From positions 1-42,367 of the forward strand of contig SVCL01000151.1 in the NCBI GenBank assembly GCA_015058405.1: DNA of 42,367 nucleotides, in the 5' to 3' direction. The notes beneath the pieces were generated by a model, which worked only from the letters and a program-made list of their open reading frames with translations, did not search any database and was not told where the DNA came from. Shown in pieces: positions 18,497 to 27,127 of the stretch (positions within the stretch are counted from its first letter, which is position 1; each line of letters begins with the position of its first letter). The translations under genes and the position numbers were made by a program. This DNA comes from Clostridium sp. (GTDB taxonomy: Bacteria > Bacillota > Clostridia > Clostridiales > Clostridiaceae).

Positions 18497-18841
18497 ATGG
18501 AAGATTGTATTTTTTGTAAAATAATCAAAGGTGAAATTCCTAGCAAAAAAATATATGAAGATGATAAAGTATATGCATTTTATGATATTAGTCCAGAAGC
18601 ACCAGTACACTTTTTAGTGATACCAAAGGAACATATAGGTAGTGTTAATGATATAAATGAAGAAAATGCAGATATTATTTCACATATATTCCTTGCAATT
18701 AATAAAATAGTTAATGACTTAGGAGTTGCTGAAACTGGTTATAGAATAGTTAATAATACAGGTAAAGATGGAGGGCAAACTGTTCATCATATGCATTATC
18801 ATGTATTAGCTGGTAGAAATTTAGCATGGCCACCAGGCTAA
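18497..18841 (+). CDS. HIT family protein (HINT-like nucleotide hydrolase)
   Basis: The 114-residue protein has the histidine triad HMHYH at residues 98-102 followed by VLAG, the active site of HIT/HINT nucleotide hydrolases or transferases. It begins MEDCIFCKIIKGEIPSKK, with the CxxC typical of bacterial HinT. These enzymes hydrolyse AMP-linked phosphoramidates; the physiological substrate is unknown. An upstream in-frame ATG gives 14 extra residues but lies in the hairpin before the strong GGGGGTG site, so 18497 is preferred. Confidence 0.93.
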   Translation: MEDCIFCKIIKGEIPSKKIYEDDKVYAFYDISPEAPVHFLVIPKEHIGSVNDINEENADIISHIFLAINKIVNDLGVAETGYRIVNNTGKDGGQTVHHMHYHVLAGRNLAWPPG

Positions 18842-18858
18842 AAAATTAATAAGAGTTG

Positions 18859-18888
18859 TTGACATTCCTTTGAGGACTATTGTATAAT
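18859..18888 (+). promoter_or_regulatory. Sigma-A promoter of rpsU-yqeY
   Basis: Perfect TTGACA (18859-18864) and perfect TATAAT (18883-18888) boxes are 18 bp apart. It is one of the strongest promoters in the window, as suits a ribosomal protein gene. Confidence 0.88.
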
Positions 18889-18907
18889 ATACCGTGTGTT
18901 ATTAAGC

Positions 18908-18944
18908 CCGTAGCTGAGTTGAATTTAGAGATTTTAGCTAGCGG
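18908..18944 (+). promoter_or_regulatory. Hairpin leader of rpsU
   Basis: CCGTAGCT (18908-18915) pairs with AGCTA-CGG (18936-18944) with a bulged G. The 3' arm touches the ribosome binding site GGAGGGAGG. Folding could limit access to it, so S21 autoregulation is possible but unproven. Confidence 0.45.
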
Positions 18945-18959
18945 AGGGAGGGATAATTT

Positions 18960-19136
18960 ATGTCAGAAATTAAAGTTGGAGAAAACGAAACACTTGAAAG
19001 TGCGTTAAGAAGATTTAAGAGAAAATGTGCTAGAGCTGGAGTAATTTCAGAAGTTAGAAAAAGAGAACATTACGAAAAGCCAAGCGTAAAGAGAAAGAAA
19101 AAATCAGAAGCTGCTAGAAAGAGAAAGTTCAAATAG
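18960..19136 (+). CDS. rpsU: 30S ribosomal protein S21
   Basis: The 58-residue, strongly basic protein begins [20 protein letters not shown] and ends in a Lys/Arg-rich tail, RKRKFK. It matches S21 in length and sequence. S21 sits near the anti-Shine-Dalgarno end of 16S rRNA and aids initiation. The ribosome binding site is a very strong GGAGGGAGG. It is followed 32 bp later by yqeY, the usual rpsU-yqeY pair. Confidence 0.98.
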   Translation: MSEIKVGENETLESALRRFKRKCARAGVISEVRKREHYEKPSVKRKKKSEAARKRKFK

Positions 19137-19168
19137 AACTTGTTCTTTTTTGAAAGAAGGTATAGAAT

Positions 19169-19621
19169 ATGCCAACAATAAAAGAGAGACTTCAAGAAGA
19201 TTGGAAAGCTGCATTAAAAGCTAAAGATAAATTTAAGGCTAATGTTATTAGTACAGCAAAGTCAGCAATAGTATTAGTTGAAAAAACTGATAATATAGTT
19301 GTTGAAGATGCAGAAGCAATCGAAATATTAGCTAAAGAAGTCAAGCAAAGAAGAGAAGCGATGCTTGAATTTGAAAAGGGAAATAGACAAGATTTAGTTG
19401 ATCAGTCTAAGGCTGAAATTGAAATCTTGCTAGATTACCTTCCTCAGCAGTTAAGTGAAGTTGAAATAAAAGAAATAATAGAACAATCAGCTAAAGATGC
19501 GGGCGCAACTAGCATTAAGGACATGGGAAAAGTTATGGCTCTAGTTAGACCTAAAACATTGGGTAGAGCAGATGGCAAACTTGTAAGTCAATTTGTTAAA
19601 GAATATTTAACTAATAAATAG
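19169..19621 (+). CDS. yqeY: YqeY family protein (GatB/YqeY domain)
   Basis: The 150-residue protein has the GatB/YqeY tRNA-binding-like helical domain. It starts TIKERLQEDWKAALKAKDK and contains LLDYLPQQLSE near residue 90 and MGKVMALVRP near 113, as in the family. The homologous domain in GatB helps bind tRNA, but the role of stand-alone YqeY is not settled. It lies right after rpsU, with ribosome binding site AGAAGG, and is followed by a strong terminator, so the two form an operon. Confidence 0.93.
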   Translation: MPTIKERLQEDWKAALKAKDKFKANVISTAKSAIVLVEKTDNIVVEDAEAIEILAKEVKQRREAMLEFEKGNRQDLVDQSKAEIEILLDYLPQQLSEVEIKEIIEQSAKDAGATSIKDMGKVMALVRPKTLGRADGKLVSQFVKEYLTNK

Positions 19622-19622
19622 C

Positions 19623-19660
19623 AAAAGAACTCATTTTGAGTTCTTTTTGTTATTTTTTTT
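19623..19660 (+). terminator. Terminator of rpsU-yqeY
   Basis: AAAAGAACTCA pairs with TGAGTTCTTTT around a 3-nt loop, with further T runs after it. Confidence 0.9.
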
Positions 19661-19678
19661 TGCTTTAAAACATAAATT
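19650..19678 (+). promoter_or_regulatory. Weak sigma-E-like promoter candidate for yqfC-yqfD
   Basis: CATAAATT (19671-19678) is close to the sigma-E -10 consensus. A poorer TTATTTT lies 14 bp upstream. yqfC-yqfD is sigma-E dependent in B. subtilis, which is the main reason to consider it. Confidence 0.25.
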
Positions 19679-19709
19679 ACAATGATAGCAATAATTTTAG
19701 GAGTTTAAA

Positions 19710-19997
19710 TTGGATAAAAGGATAAATAAAAGCAAGGAAAAAATAATAGAAAAGTTAAGTGTTATTAATACAGATTTAGTGGATATTCCTAAAATAATAG
19801 TATGTGGAAAAAATGAAATAACTATTGAAAATCATAAAGGTATAAGAACGTTTGAGAGAAATGAAATAAGAGTTAATTCTAGAATTGGTGTTATAAAAAT
19901 AGAAGGTGAGTCCTTTGAAATTTTATACATAAGTGGTGACACTATAATAATATCTGGAGTTTTTAAAGCAATTATTTACGAGGGGTATATAAAATGA
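19710..19997 (+). CDS. yqfC: Sporulation protein YqfC
   Basis: The 95-residue protein is of the YqfC/YabP type, with IIVCGKNEITIENHKG, a run of short beta strands and a final GVFKAIIYEGYI block. YabP/YqfC proteins are mother-cell sporulation proteins of unclear mechanism. The start is TTG with AGGAG 6 nt upstream. It overlaps the yqfD start by 4 bases (ATGA), so the two are translationally coupled. This pair is conserved in spore formers. Confidence 0.9.
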   Translation: MDKRINKSKEKIIEKLSVINTDLVDIPKIIVCGKNEITIENHKGIRTFERNEIRVNSRIGVIKIEGESFEILYISGDTIIISGVFKAIIYEGYIK

Positions 19998-21130
19998 TGT
20001 TAAATAAGAAATTAGAAAGTGGAAAAGTAATTGTAGAAGTTAGTGTGATTTCACCAGAGAGATTTTTAAATGTACTATTGAGTAAAAAGATAAAAGCATA
20101 TAGGATAAATAGAATAGATATAACAACTGTAAGATTAGAAATAGATTATGAAGATTATGAAGAACTTATAAAGGAAGCTAAAAAACTTAAAGGAAAAACA
20201 AAAGTTATAAGTAGACAAGGTATGAGATTTTTTGTTTTAAATCTAAAAAGAAAGCTTTCACTGATTATAGGAATTATTATTTTTGTTGGAGTATTATATG
20301 TTTTGTCTACGCGTATTTGGTCTATAGAAATTAATACGAAAGAAAATGTTACTCCTTTTGAGATAAGAAAAGAATTATCTTCATTAGGGGTTACCCCTGG
20401 AATAAGTAAAGATAGCTTAAATGTATATGATTTAGAAAAGAAAATTCAAGATATAAATTCAGATATATTATGGATAAGAGCTAGAATAGAAGGATCAACT
20501 TTAAAAATTGTGGCTGAAGAAAAAGTAGCGCCACCCAATATAGAAAAAGTATCAAGTTCTGGAGATTGTGTTGCTAAGCTTGATGGTGAAATAAAGAGAA
20601 TATATGTATCTTCAGGAACTGCAAAAGTTAATGTTGGGGATTTTGTGAAAGCAGGTGATACGTTAATAGCTGCAATCCAAGGAAAAGAAGGAGAAGAGTA
20701 CGAAGTAGAGGCTAAAGGAACAGTAATTGCAAATACTTTTTATGAGAAAGAAATGGAAATACAGGTTAGTGGAAGTAGTGTTGAGAATACAGGTAATACT
20801 GATTGTGATATTTATCTGAACTTTTGGGGAAATAAAATTTACTTAAAAAAAGCTATAAATAACTTTAAGTATTATGATAAAATAAATAATAACCAAGGAT
20901 TTTTTAATAAGATAACTTATGTTGAACGCTCTGAACAGGATGTTAATCTTAATAAAGACGAAGCTGTTAAAAAAGGAGTAGAAGCTTTAGAAAAATCTAT
21001 GTTAAAGTCTTTAAGTAATAATGCTAAGATAACTAATAAAGAAGTTAAGATTCAAGAATTAGGAAATGGAAAGATAAGACTTAAGGTTATGTTTGTGGTT
21101 GAACAAGATATAACAACAAATTCAAATTAA
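19994..21130 (+). CDS. yqfD: Sporulation protein YqfD
   Basis: The 378-residue protein has a soluble N-terminal part, one membrane segment at about residues 91-108 and a large extracytoplasmic C-terminal part with a POTRA-like region (TPFEIRKELSSLGVTPG). It is related to B. subtilis YqfD/SpoIV-type proteins made in the mother cell; the biochemical role is unknown. The start ATG overlaps the yqfC stop. In most Firmicutes phoH follows yqfD, but here the next gene, only 33 bp away, is pgpH. Confidence 0.92.
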   Translation: MMLNKKLESGKVIVEVSVISPERFLNVLLSKKIKAYRINRIDITTVRLEIDYEDYEELIKEAKKLKGKTKVISRQGMRFFVLNLKRKLSLIIGIIIFVGVLYVLSTRIWSIEINTKENVTPFEIRKELSSLGVTPGISKDSLNVYDLEKKIQDINSDILWIRARIEGSTLKIVAEEKVAPPNIEKVSSSGDCVAKLDGEIKRIYVSSGTAKVNVGDFVKAGDTLIAAIQGKEGEEYEVEAKGTVIANTFYEKEMEIQVSGSSVENTGNTDCDIYLNFWGNKIYLKKAINNFKYYDKINNNQGFFNKITYVERSEQDVNLNKDEAVKKGVEALEKSMLKSLSNNAKITNKEVKIQELGNGKIRLKVMFVVEQDITTNSN

Positions 21131-21163
21131 GTACTTAAGATAGACAAGAAGGTGAGAAACAAT

Positions 21164-23239
21164 ATGAAAGGGTACAATTTTAAAAGTATAAGAAATAGAT
21201 ATAAAAAATATTTATTATTTATACTTACTTTTATAGTTACTTATACGTTACTTATTAGTTCTTTATCACCTAAGAAATATGATTTGAGTGAGGGAGAAAT
21301 AGCACGAAGTGATATTAAAGCTCCAAGGGAGATGGTAGATGAGGAAGCTTCTGCAGAAAAACTTCAAGCTGCTTTAGAAAGTATTGATAAACAGTTTACT
21401 TTGAAAAGTGAAGTTAAAAAACAAGCTGAAAATAATGTTATAGGAATATTTGATAAGACTATTGAGATTATAAGTCGAAATGAAAGTGAAACTTCAAACA
21501 TAGAAAGCTTGAAGAAGTATGAAACTTTTAAACTTAATGATTCGGAATGCAAAACTCTTTTAGAACAATCAAGAGAAAGTTTGTTATCTATAAAAGAGAA
21601 TGTGGCTAGAATTCTGAATGATGCATATGAAAAAAATATACCTAATGATGATAAGAAGTCATTAGAAGAAGCTAAGGAAATAGCTAATACAGAAGTAAGT
21701 GAACTTAATTTGAGTCCAGAATTAACATCTTTAATAGATAAGATGTTAAAAAGTGAAATTAAACCTAACTTCTTTTATGATGAGGAAAAGACAGAAGAAA
21801 AGAAGAAAGAAGTTCAAAAAAGTATTGAGAAGGTATTAATTAAAAAAAATCAAACAATAGTTAAGGATGGAGATCAAGTAAGCAAAAGACAGATTGAAAT
21901 ATTAACAGAGTTAGGACTATTAAGTGAGAATTCAGGAAAAGGCTTTACGCTTTTATATGTAGCTTTAGCTCTATTAGTAGGTATAGTTCTATATATAGAA
22001 CATTATTTTATTTATAAAAATAATAAGGAAATTTATGATAATATTAAGAAGTTGACTTTAATTAATGTTTTAAATATATTAACTTTGGTTTTAGCTAAGG
22101 TAGTTAGTCTTGGAACTGCATATCTTATACCTTTAGCCTGTGGTCCTATATTATTAACGTTGCTTATTAATTATAGAATATCTTTATTTGTAAGTACAAT
22201 AAATGTAATACTGGTAGGCTGTATAGTTGGGTTTGAACCATCTATAGTTGTATTAGCTATTGTTAATGCTGTGCTTGGATCTACAATTCTTAAGAAGATG
22301 CAACAAAGAAATGATATATTATATGCATCTATATTGATATTAACCTTAGTTGGTGTGATTAATTTTTCTATTGGTGTTATTTTATCGAGTAATACAATAG
22401 ATATATTAATTAACAGTATATACTCAATTTTAGGCGTAATAATATCTGGAGTTTTAGCTATAGGATTATTGCCATTTTTAGAAGGTGCATTTGATATAGT
22501 AACTACATTAAAACTATTAGAACTTAGTAATCCTAATAGCCCTCTTTTAAAAAGACTATTAATGGAGGCACCAGGGACTTATAATCATAGTATAATGGTA
22601 GCTAATCTTGCTGAAATGGCAGCAGAAGAGGTTGGTGCAGATCCTGTAATTGCAAGAGTTGGAGCGTATTATCATGATGTTGGAAAAATATTAAGACCTT
22701 ATTTCTTTAAAGAAAATCAACTTACTAAAGAAAATCCTCATGATAAGATAAATCCTACATTAAGCACTTTGATTATTACATCTCATGTAAAGGATGGTAT
22801 AGAGCTTGCCAAGGAATATAGAATGCCTAAGATTATTCAGGATATAATAGCTCAACATCACGGTACTACTTTGGTTAAATATTTTTATCTGACTGTAAAA
22901 AATAATTCTGAGAATCCAGAGGAAATAAAGGAAGATGATTTTAGATATCCAGGACCTATTCCAAGTAGTAAGGAAGCTGGAATAATAATGCTTGCAGATT
23001 CTACTGAAGCAGCAGTAAGATCAATAACGGATCCTACAAAAGGTAAAATAGAAGAAATGGTCAATAATATAATTAATGATAAATTATATTCTGGGCAATT
23101 AGATAATTGTGATTTGACTTTAAAAGATCTTGGAAAAATAAGAAAATGTTTTTTAAAGGCTCTAAATGGTATATATCATCAGAGAATAGAGTACCCTGCA
23201 GATAAAATTAAAGAATTAAATAAGAAAAATACTAAATAA
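21164..23239 (+). CDS. pgpH: 7TM-HD family cyclic-di-AMP phosphodiesterase PgpH/YqfF
   Basis: The 691-residue membrane protein has one N-terminal transmembrane helix (about 14-31), a large extracellular 7TMR-HDED domain (about 35-255) and a multi-pass block (about 258-430). The cytoplasmic HD phosphohydrolase domain shows metal ligands H475 (YNHSI), H504-D505 (YYHDVGK) and later IAQHHGT. Family members hydrolyse c-di-AMP to pApA. ATG 21164 is chosen because AGAAGGTGAG precedes it; a GTG at 21152 overlaps that site. It is followed closely by ybeY. Confidence 0.93.
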   Translation: MKGYNFKSIRNRYKKYLLFILTFIVTYTLLISSLSPKKYDLSEGEIARSDIKAPREMVDEEASAEKLQAALESIDKQFTLKSEVKKQAENNVIGIFDKTIEIISRNESETSNIESLKKYETFKLNDSECKTLLEQSRESLLSIKENVARILNDAYEKNIPNDDKKSLEEAKEIANTEVSELNLSPELTSLIDKMLKSEIKPNFFYDEEKTEEKKKEVQKSIEKVLIKKNQTIVKDGDQVSKRQIEILTELGLLSENSGKGFTLLYVALALLVGIVLYIEHYFIYKNNKEIYDNIKKLTLINVLNILTLVLAKVVSLGTAYLIPLACGPILLTLLINYRISLFVSTINVILVGCIVGFEPSIVVLAIVNAVLGSTILKKMQQRNDILYASILILTLVGVINFSIGVILSSNTIDILINSIYSILGVIISGVLAIGLLPFLEGAFDIVTTLKLLELSNPNSPLLKRLLMEAPGTYNHSIMVANLAEMAAEEVGADPVIARVGAYYHDVGKILRPYFFKENQLTKENPHDKINPTLSTLIITSHVKDGIELAKEYRMPKIIQDIIAQHHGTTLVKYFYLTVKNNSENPEEIKEDDFRYPGPIPSSKEAGIIMLADSTEAAVRSITDPTKGKIEEMVNNIINDKLYSGQLDNCDLTLKDLGKIRKCFLKALNGIYHQRIEYPADKIKELNKKNTK

Positions 23240-23254
23240 GAGGAGAATAAATTT

Positions 23255-23758
23255 ATGATTTTTGTTGATAATAGACAAGAAAAGATAAATATTAATGAAA
23301 ATACTGTAAAGCAATTAGAGAATACTATACTTTTTGCTTTAAAGGAAGAGGAAGTTAATGTGCCTTGTGAGGTTTCTCTTTTATTTGTAGATAATGAGGA
23401 AATAAGAGAAATAAATAATGAAACTAGAGGTATTGATAGAGCGACAGATGTTTTGTCTTTTCCAATGTTAGATTATCCTAAAGATAAAGTTTTTAAGGAT
23501 GTTTATAAAGAAAAAGAATTTGATGAGACTTTTTTAGACGGCGAAGATCTTGTTATAGGAGATATAGTTCTTTCTTTAGAAAAAGCTTTGGAACAATCAA
23601 AGGAATTTAATCATTCTTTTGAAAGAGAAGCCTGTTATTTAGTTGTCCATTCAGTATTGCATCTATTAGGATATGATCATATGGAAGAAGAAGAAAAAAG
23701 AATAATGAGAAATAGAGAAGAAGAGATTTTAAATAAATTAAATATTACACGTGATTAA
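23255..23758 (+). CDS. ybeY: Endoribonuclease YbeY
   Basis: The 167-residue metal-dependent RNase shows the H-x3-H-x5-H zinc motif in [18 protein letters not shown] and the ATDVLSFP block. YbeY matures the 3' end of 16S rRNA and takes part in ribosome quality control. Length and motifs are normal for the family. It is 15 bp after pgpH, with ribosome binding site AGAGGAGA, and just before dgkA, the standard Firmicute order. Confidence 0.96.
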   Translation: MIFVDNRQEKININENTVKQLENTILFALKEEEVNVPCEVSLLFVDNEEIREINNETRGIDRATDVLSFPMLDYPKDKVFKDVYKEKEFDETFLDGEDLVIGDIVLSLEKALEQSKEFNHSFEREACYLVVHSVLHLLGYDHMEEEEKRIMRNREEEILNKLNITRD

Positions 23759-23783
23759 TTACTTTTTTAAAGGGTGATAAAAT

Positions 23784-24485
23784 ATGAAACTAAAGAATTT
23801 ATTAGATAGTTTTAATTATGCTATAACAGGAATTATTGAAACTGTAAGAAGTGAAAGAAATATGAAAATACATCTATTGACAACAATAATTGTTTTAGTA
23901 GCTTGTTTCTGTTTTAATATTTCAAGATTAGAATTTTTAGTTTTAGCTATTACTATAACTATGGTCATTTCAGCAGAACTATTAAATACTGCAATAGAAA
24001 ACATTGTTGATATGATTACTGATGTTTATCATCCATTAGCTAGAATTGCAAAAAATGCAGCAGCAGGTGCTGTATTAGTTACAGCTATAAATGCTGTTAT
24101 AATAGGTTATATAGTGTTTGGGGATAAATTTTCAAACATTTCTTATGAAATGATTCAAAAAGTGAAAAAGTCAGAATCGTATACTATATTCATAGTTATT
24201 ATAATAGTATGTATTTTGATAATAATATTAAAAGCTATTTTAGGAGAAGGAACTCCACTTCAAGGAGGAATGCCAAGTGGTCATAGTGCGATAGCTTTTT
24301 CTATAGCTACAGTTATTGCACTTATTACAAAAGAATATATTTGTATAGTTCTTGGATACTTAATGGCATTTATAACTGCTCAGAGCAGATTGGATACTAA
24401 AGTTCATTCTTTTTTTGAGGTATTAGTAGGAGCACTTTTAGGAATTCTTATAACCTTATTAATATTCACTATATTTAAAATTTGA
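23784..24485 (+). CDS. Diacylglycerol/undecaprenol kinase fused to a PAP2 phosphatase-like domain
   Basis: The 233-residue membrane protein has two domains. Residues 1-112 form a complete DgkA-type kinase with three transmembrane helices; the active-site region is SAELLNTAIENIVDMITD, with catalytic Glu and Asn residues. Residues about 130-233 form a PAP2 domain with PSGHSA (motif 2) and SRLDTKVHS (motif 3, SRxxxxxH). Motif 1 is KAILGEGTP instead of KxxxxxxRP, so its arginine is replaced by threonine. The fusion could couple phosphorylation and dephosphorylation of undecaprenol or a diacylglycerol, but this is inference. It lies between ybeY and era, where dgkA usually is. The ribosome binding site is AAAGGGTG. 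Confidence 0.9.
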   Translation: MKLKNLLDSFNYAITGIIETVRSERNMKIHLLTTIIVLVACFCFNISRLEFLVLAITITMVISAELLNTAIENIVDMITDVYHPLARIAKNAAAGAVLVTAINAVIIGYIVFGDKFSNISYEMIQKVKKSESYTIFIVIIIVCILIIILKAILGEGTPLQGGMPSGHSAIAFSIATVIALITKEYICIVLGYLMAFITAQSRLDTKVHSFFEVLVGALLGILITLLIFTIFKI

Positions 24486-24495
24486 AATTTTAAAT

Positions 24496-24550
24496 AAAAC
24501 TCCTTTATATTTTGATGAGGTATTAAACATTAAAATATAAGGAGTTTTTA
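24496..24550 (+). terminator. Terminator after the DgkA-PAP2 gene
   Basis: AAAACTCCTTTATATTTT (24496-24513) pairs with AAAATATAAGGAGTTTTT (24532-24549) with a single bulge. Confidence 0.88.
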
Positions 24551-24558
24551 AAATATAC

Positions 24559-24610
24559 TAAAAATGCTTTTAAAAAGCTAAGAGATAATTAAATAAAAAA
24601 AAGCGTAGTT
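24559..24610 (+). repeat. Dispersed intergenic repeat, copy 2
   Basis: This copy aligns without gaps to 18409-18460. It keeps TAAAAATGCTTTTAAAAA and AAGCGT but lacks the downstream GTGGC/GCCAC hairpin. It is inside the 320-bp gap between the DgkA-PAP2 gene and era; the rest of the gap is AT-rich with promoter-like sequence only. Confidence 0.55.
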
Positions 24611-24620
24611 AATTAAATTA

Positions 24621-24648
24621 TTGTATAAATTAAATATAATGATATAAT
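24621..24648 (+). promoter_or_regulatory. Possible promoter for era
   Basis: TTGTAT (24621-24626) and a perfect TATAAT (24643-24648) are 16 bp apart. The region is extremely AT-rich and has other TATAAT-like strings, so the choice is uncertain. Confidence 0.35.
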
Positions 24649-24806
24649 GATAATACAAATAGTGTATACTATATAAATATAATAAAAGATAGTTGAATAA
24701 TAAAAAATATAAATAGAAAATAGAAAAGTTTTAAAAGAACTTTAGATGAAATATTAATAATTAGTGACTTTTATAAGAAGGAACTTAAGAAATAAGGAGG
24801 ATTTAA

Positions 24807-25700
24807 GTGTTTAAATCAGGATTTGTAACAATAGTAGGAAGACCAAATGTAGGTAAGTCAACATTAATGAACCATATTATGGGGGAAAAGTTATCTATAG
24901 TTTCGAATAAGCCACAAACAACAAGAAATAATATTCAAACTATATTAACAAAAAAGGATCAGTACCAAATAGTCTTTGTAGACACGCCAGGAATACATAA
25001 ACCTAAACATAGATTAGGGGAATATATGGTTAATTCAGCAAAGGAGTCTGTAAAGGATGTAGATTTAGTTATTTTTATAACTAATCCAGATGAGGAATTA
25101 GGAAGAGGAGATAAATTTATATTAGAAACTTTAAAGAATACAAAAGCACCTGTATTTCTTGTATTAAATAAGGTAGATGAAACATCTAAAGAAAAGGTTG
25201 CAATGTCTTTAGCTAAGTTTTCTAAAGAATTTAACTTTAAAGAGATTATACCTATATCAGCCCTAAAAGGAAAGAATGTAGATACTTTGGTGAAGCTTAT
25301 GGTGGAAAACTTACCAGAAGGACCTATGTATTATCCAGAAGATATGATTACTGATGTTCAAGAAAGATTCGTTGTATCTGAGATAGTTAGAGAAAAAGCG
25401 CTAAGAACATTAAGAGATGAAGTACCTCATGGTATAGCAGTTGATGTTATTCAAATGAAACAAAAAGAAAATGGTACATATCATATAGAAGTAGATTTAA
25501 TTTGTGAGAAGGATTCGCATAAAGGTATAATAATAGGTAAAGATGGTCAAAGTTTGAAGAAAATTGGGGAATCAGCAAGATATGAATTAGAAAGATTTCT
25601 AGATGCAAAAGTAAATATTAAAATTTGGGTTAAAGTTAGAAAAGAATGGAGAGATAATCAAAACCTATTAAAAGAACTTGGATATAAGAAAAATAAGTAG
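24807..25700 (+). CDS. era: GTPase Era
   Basis: The 297-residue protein has an N-terminal Ras-like GTPase domain with GRPNVGKST (11-19), [14 protein letters not shown] and NKVDE. The C-terminal KH domain contains [18 protein letters not shown] near residue 247. Era binds the 3' end of 16S rRNA and assists 30S assembly, near the function of YbeY encoded upstream. The start is GTG, preceded by AAGGAGG at 6 nt. recO follows after 17 bp. Confidence 0.97.
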   Translation: MFKSGFVTIVGRPNVGKSTLMNHIMGEKLSIVSNKPQTTRNNIQTILTKKDQYQIVFVDTPGIHKPKHRLGEYMVNSAKESVKDVDLVIFITNPDEELGRGDKFILETLKNTKAPVFLVLNKVDETSKEKVAMSLAKFSKEFNFKEIIPISALKGKNVDTLVKLMVENLPEGPMYYPEDMITDVQERFVVSEIVREKALRTLRDEVPHGIAVDVIQMKQKENGTYHIEVDLICEKDSHKGIIIGKDGQSLKKIGESARYELERFLDAKVNIKIWVKVRKEWRDNQNLLKELGYKKNK

Positions 25701-25717
25701 ATTTAGGGGATGATTTA

Positions 25718-26461
25718 TTGTCACTACATAAATGTAAAGGCGTAGTAATAAAAGCGCAGGATTATAAAGAAAATGATAAATTAGTTTGGATATATAGTGA
25801 CAGTTTAGGTAAGATAACATCTATAGCAAAGGGATCAAAAAAGAGTAAAAGCAAGCTTTTAGCTATTACTCTTCCTTTGTGTTATGGGGAATATATGTTG
25901 TTTAAAGGAAAGAATTTATATAATCTTCAAGAAGGAAAGATTATGAATTCATTTCAAGGGCTGTTAAATAATTTAGATAAACTAACATATTCGTCATATA
26001 TTTGTGAACTTATAGATATAGGTGTAGTAGAGGGTGAAAGCAATCCATGGCTTTTTAAAGAATTTGTTACTACATTATACTTATTGAATACTGATGCTAT
26101 TGATTACGAACTTCTCATAAGGGCTTTTGAACTTAAGCTTTTAAAGGCAACTGGATATGGTTTAACTCTAGATAGCTGCGTTTCTTGTAAAGAAAAAATT
26201 TCAGTATCTAATTTTATTAGCCTTTCGTATTTTGGTGGTTTGTGTGATAAATGTAGAGCTAATCAAAATGCATTACATATATCTAAGGGAGCATATAATG
26301 CATTAAAATTTTTAATGAATACTTCCTCAGATAAGATTTATAAATTAAATTTAACAAAAGATATAAAAAAAGAAATAGAAAAAGTAACTACTTATTTCAT
26401 TTCTTCTAATTATTCAAAAAAACCAAAAAGTTTAGAAATGTTAAATTATATAAAGGAGTGA
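25718..26461 (+). CDS. recO: DNA repair protein RecO
   Basis: The 247-residue protein has an N-terminal OB-fold (about 1-80, with GVVIKAQDYKENDKLVWIYS), a helical middle and a zinc-binding site from CVSC and, 20 residues on, CDKC. RecO loads RecA onto SSB-coated DNA together with RecR. The start is TTG with AGGGGATG upstream. The era-recO order is conserved in Firmicutes. It ends in a TGA that lies beside the ribosome binding site of the next gene. Confidence 0.93.
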   Translation: MSLHKCKGVVIKAQDYKENDKLVWIYSDSLGKITSIAKGSKKSKSKLLAITLPLCYGEYMLFKGKNLYNLQEGKIMNSFQGLLNNLDKLTYSSYICELIDIGVVEGESNPWLFKEFVTTLYLLNTDAIDYELLIRAFELKLLKATGYGLTLDSCVSCKEKISVSNFISLSYFGGLCDKCRANQNALHISKGAYNALKFLMNTSSDKIYKLNLTKDIKKEIEKVTTYFISSNYSKKPKSLEMLNYIKE

Positions 26462-26468
26462 TATGTAA

Positions 26469-27095
26469 ATGAAAGAAATCTCACTAGAAAGCGTTGATAA
26501 GGTAATTGAAAGAACAGGTGTTACTTATGCTGAAGCTAAAGAAGCATTAGAACATACAGATGGAGAAATTTTAGACGCAATTATATATATTGAAAATAAA
26601 AACAAAAAAGAAGATAAAGCTACTGAATCAATAGATGAATTTAAAGCTTGGTTAAAAAATTTAATAAGAAAAGGTAATATATCAAGGATTATAATAAAGA
26701 AAGATGATAATGTTATTGTTGATGTTCCTGTAAATGCAGGAATTGCAGTAGGTGTAATGTCAATAGTAATGCCTGCGTTATTAGCTTTTGGTGTTTTAGC
26801 AGCAGTAGCTACAAAGATTACTATAGAAATCACAAAAACAGATGGATCAGTGGAAGTAGTCAATAAGTATATTTCAAAGGCTGCTGATGAAGTTAAAGAA
26901 AAAGCTACAAGCTTTGCTGAAAACATTAGAGGAAAGGTTAATGAAGTAAAAGCAAATGGAAATTCTAATACTATTAAGAAGGATGTTAATAGTAATAATG
27001 ATGAAAACGATGATAAGGTATTTACTTATACTGTAAAGTTTGATGAAGTTAAAGAAGAAAAACAACAAGAAGATAAAAAAGAAGAAGAAAAATAA
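26469..27095 (+). CDS. DUF4342 protein with N-terminal UBA-like domain
   Basis: The 208-residue protein starts with a UBA/TS-N-like three-helix domain (about residues 1-45; VIERTGVTYAEAKEALEHTDGE). A beta-rich DUF4342 domain follows (about 55-140) with a hydrophobic, possibly membrane-inserting segment at about 86-117. The C-terminal tail of about 70 residues is very charged and low in complexity, rich in Lys, Glu, Asp and Asn. The function is unknown. AAGGAGTG gives a good start, and it follows recO by 7 bp, so it is probably co-transcribed. Confidence 0.8.
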   Translation: MKEISLESVDKVIERTGVTYAEAKEALEHTDGEILDAIIYIENKNKKEDKATESIDEFKAWLKNLIRKGNISRIIIKKDDNVIVDVPVNAGIAVGVMSIVMPALLAFGVLAAVATKITIEITKTDGSVEVVNKYISKAADEVKEKATSFAENIRGKVNEVKANGNSNTIKKDVNSNNDENDDKVFTYTVKFDEVKEEKQQEDKKEEEK

Positions 27096-27127
27096 TAAAA
27101 ATAATAGATAATTAAGTTAAAGAAGAT

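Noticed and set aside
26525..26926. 133-codon minus-strand ORF
   Set aside because: It lies fully inside the DUF4342 gene, lacks a ribosome binding site and has composition typical of antisense reading.
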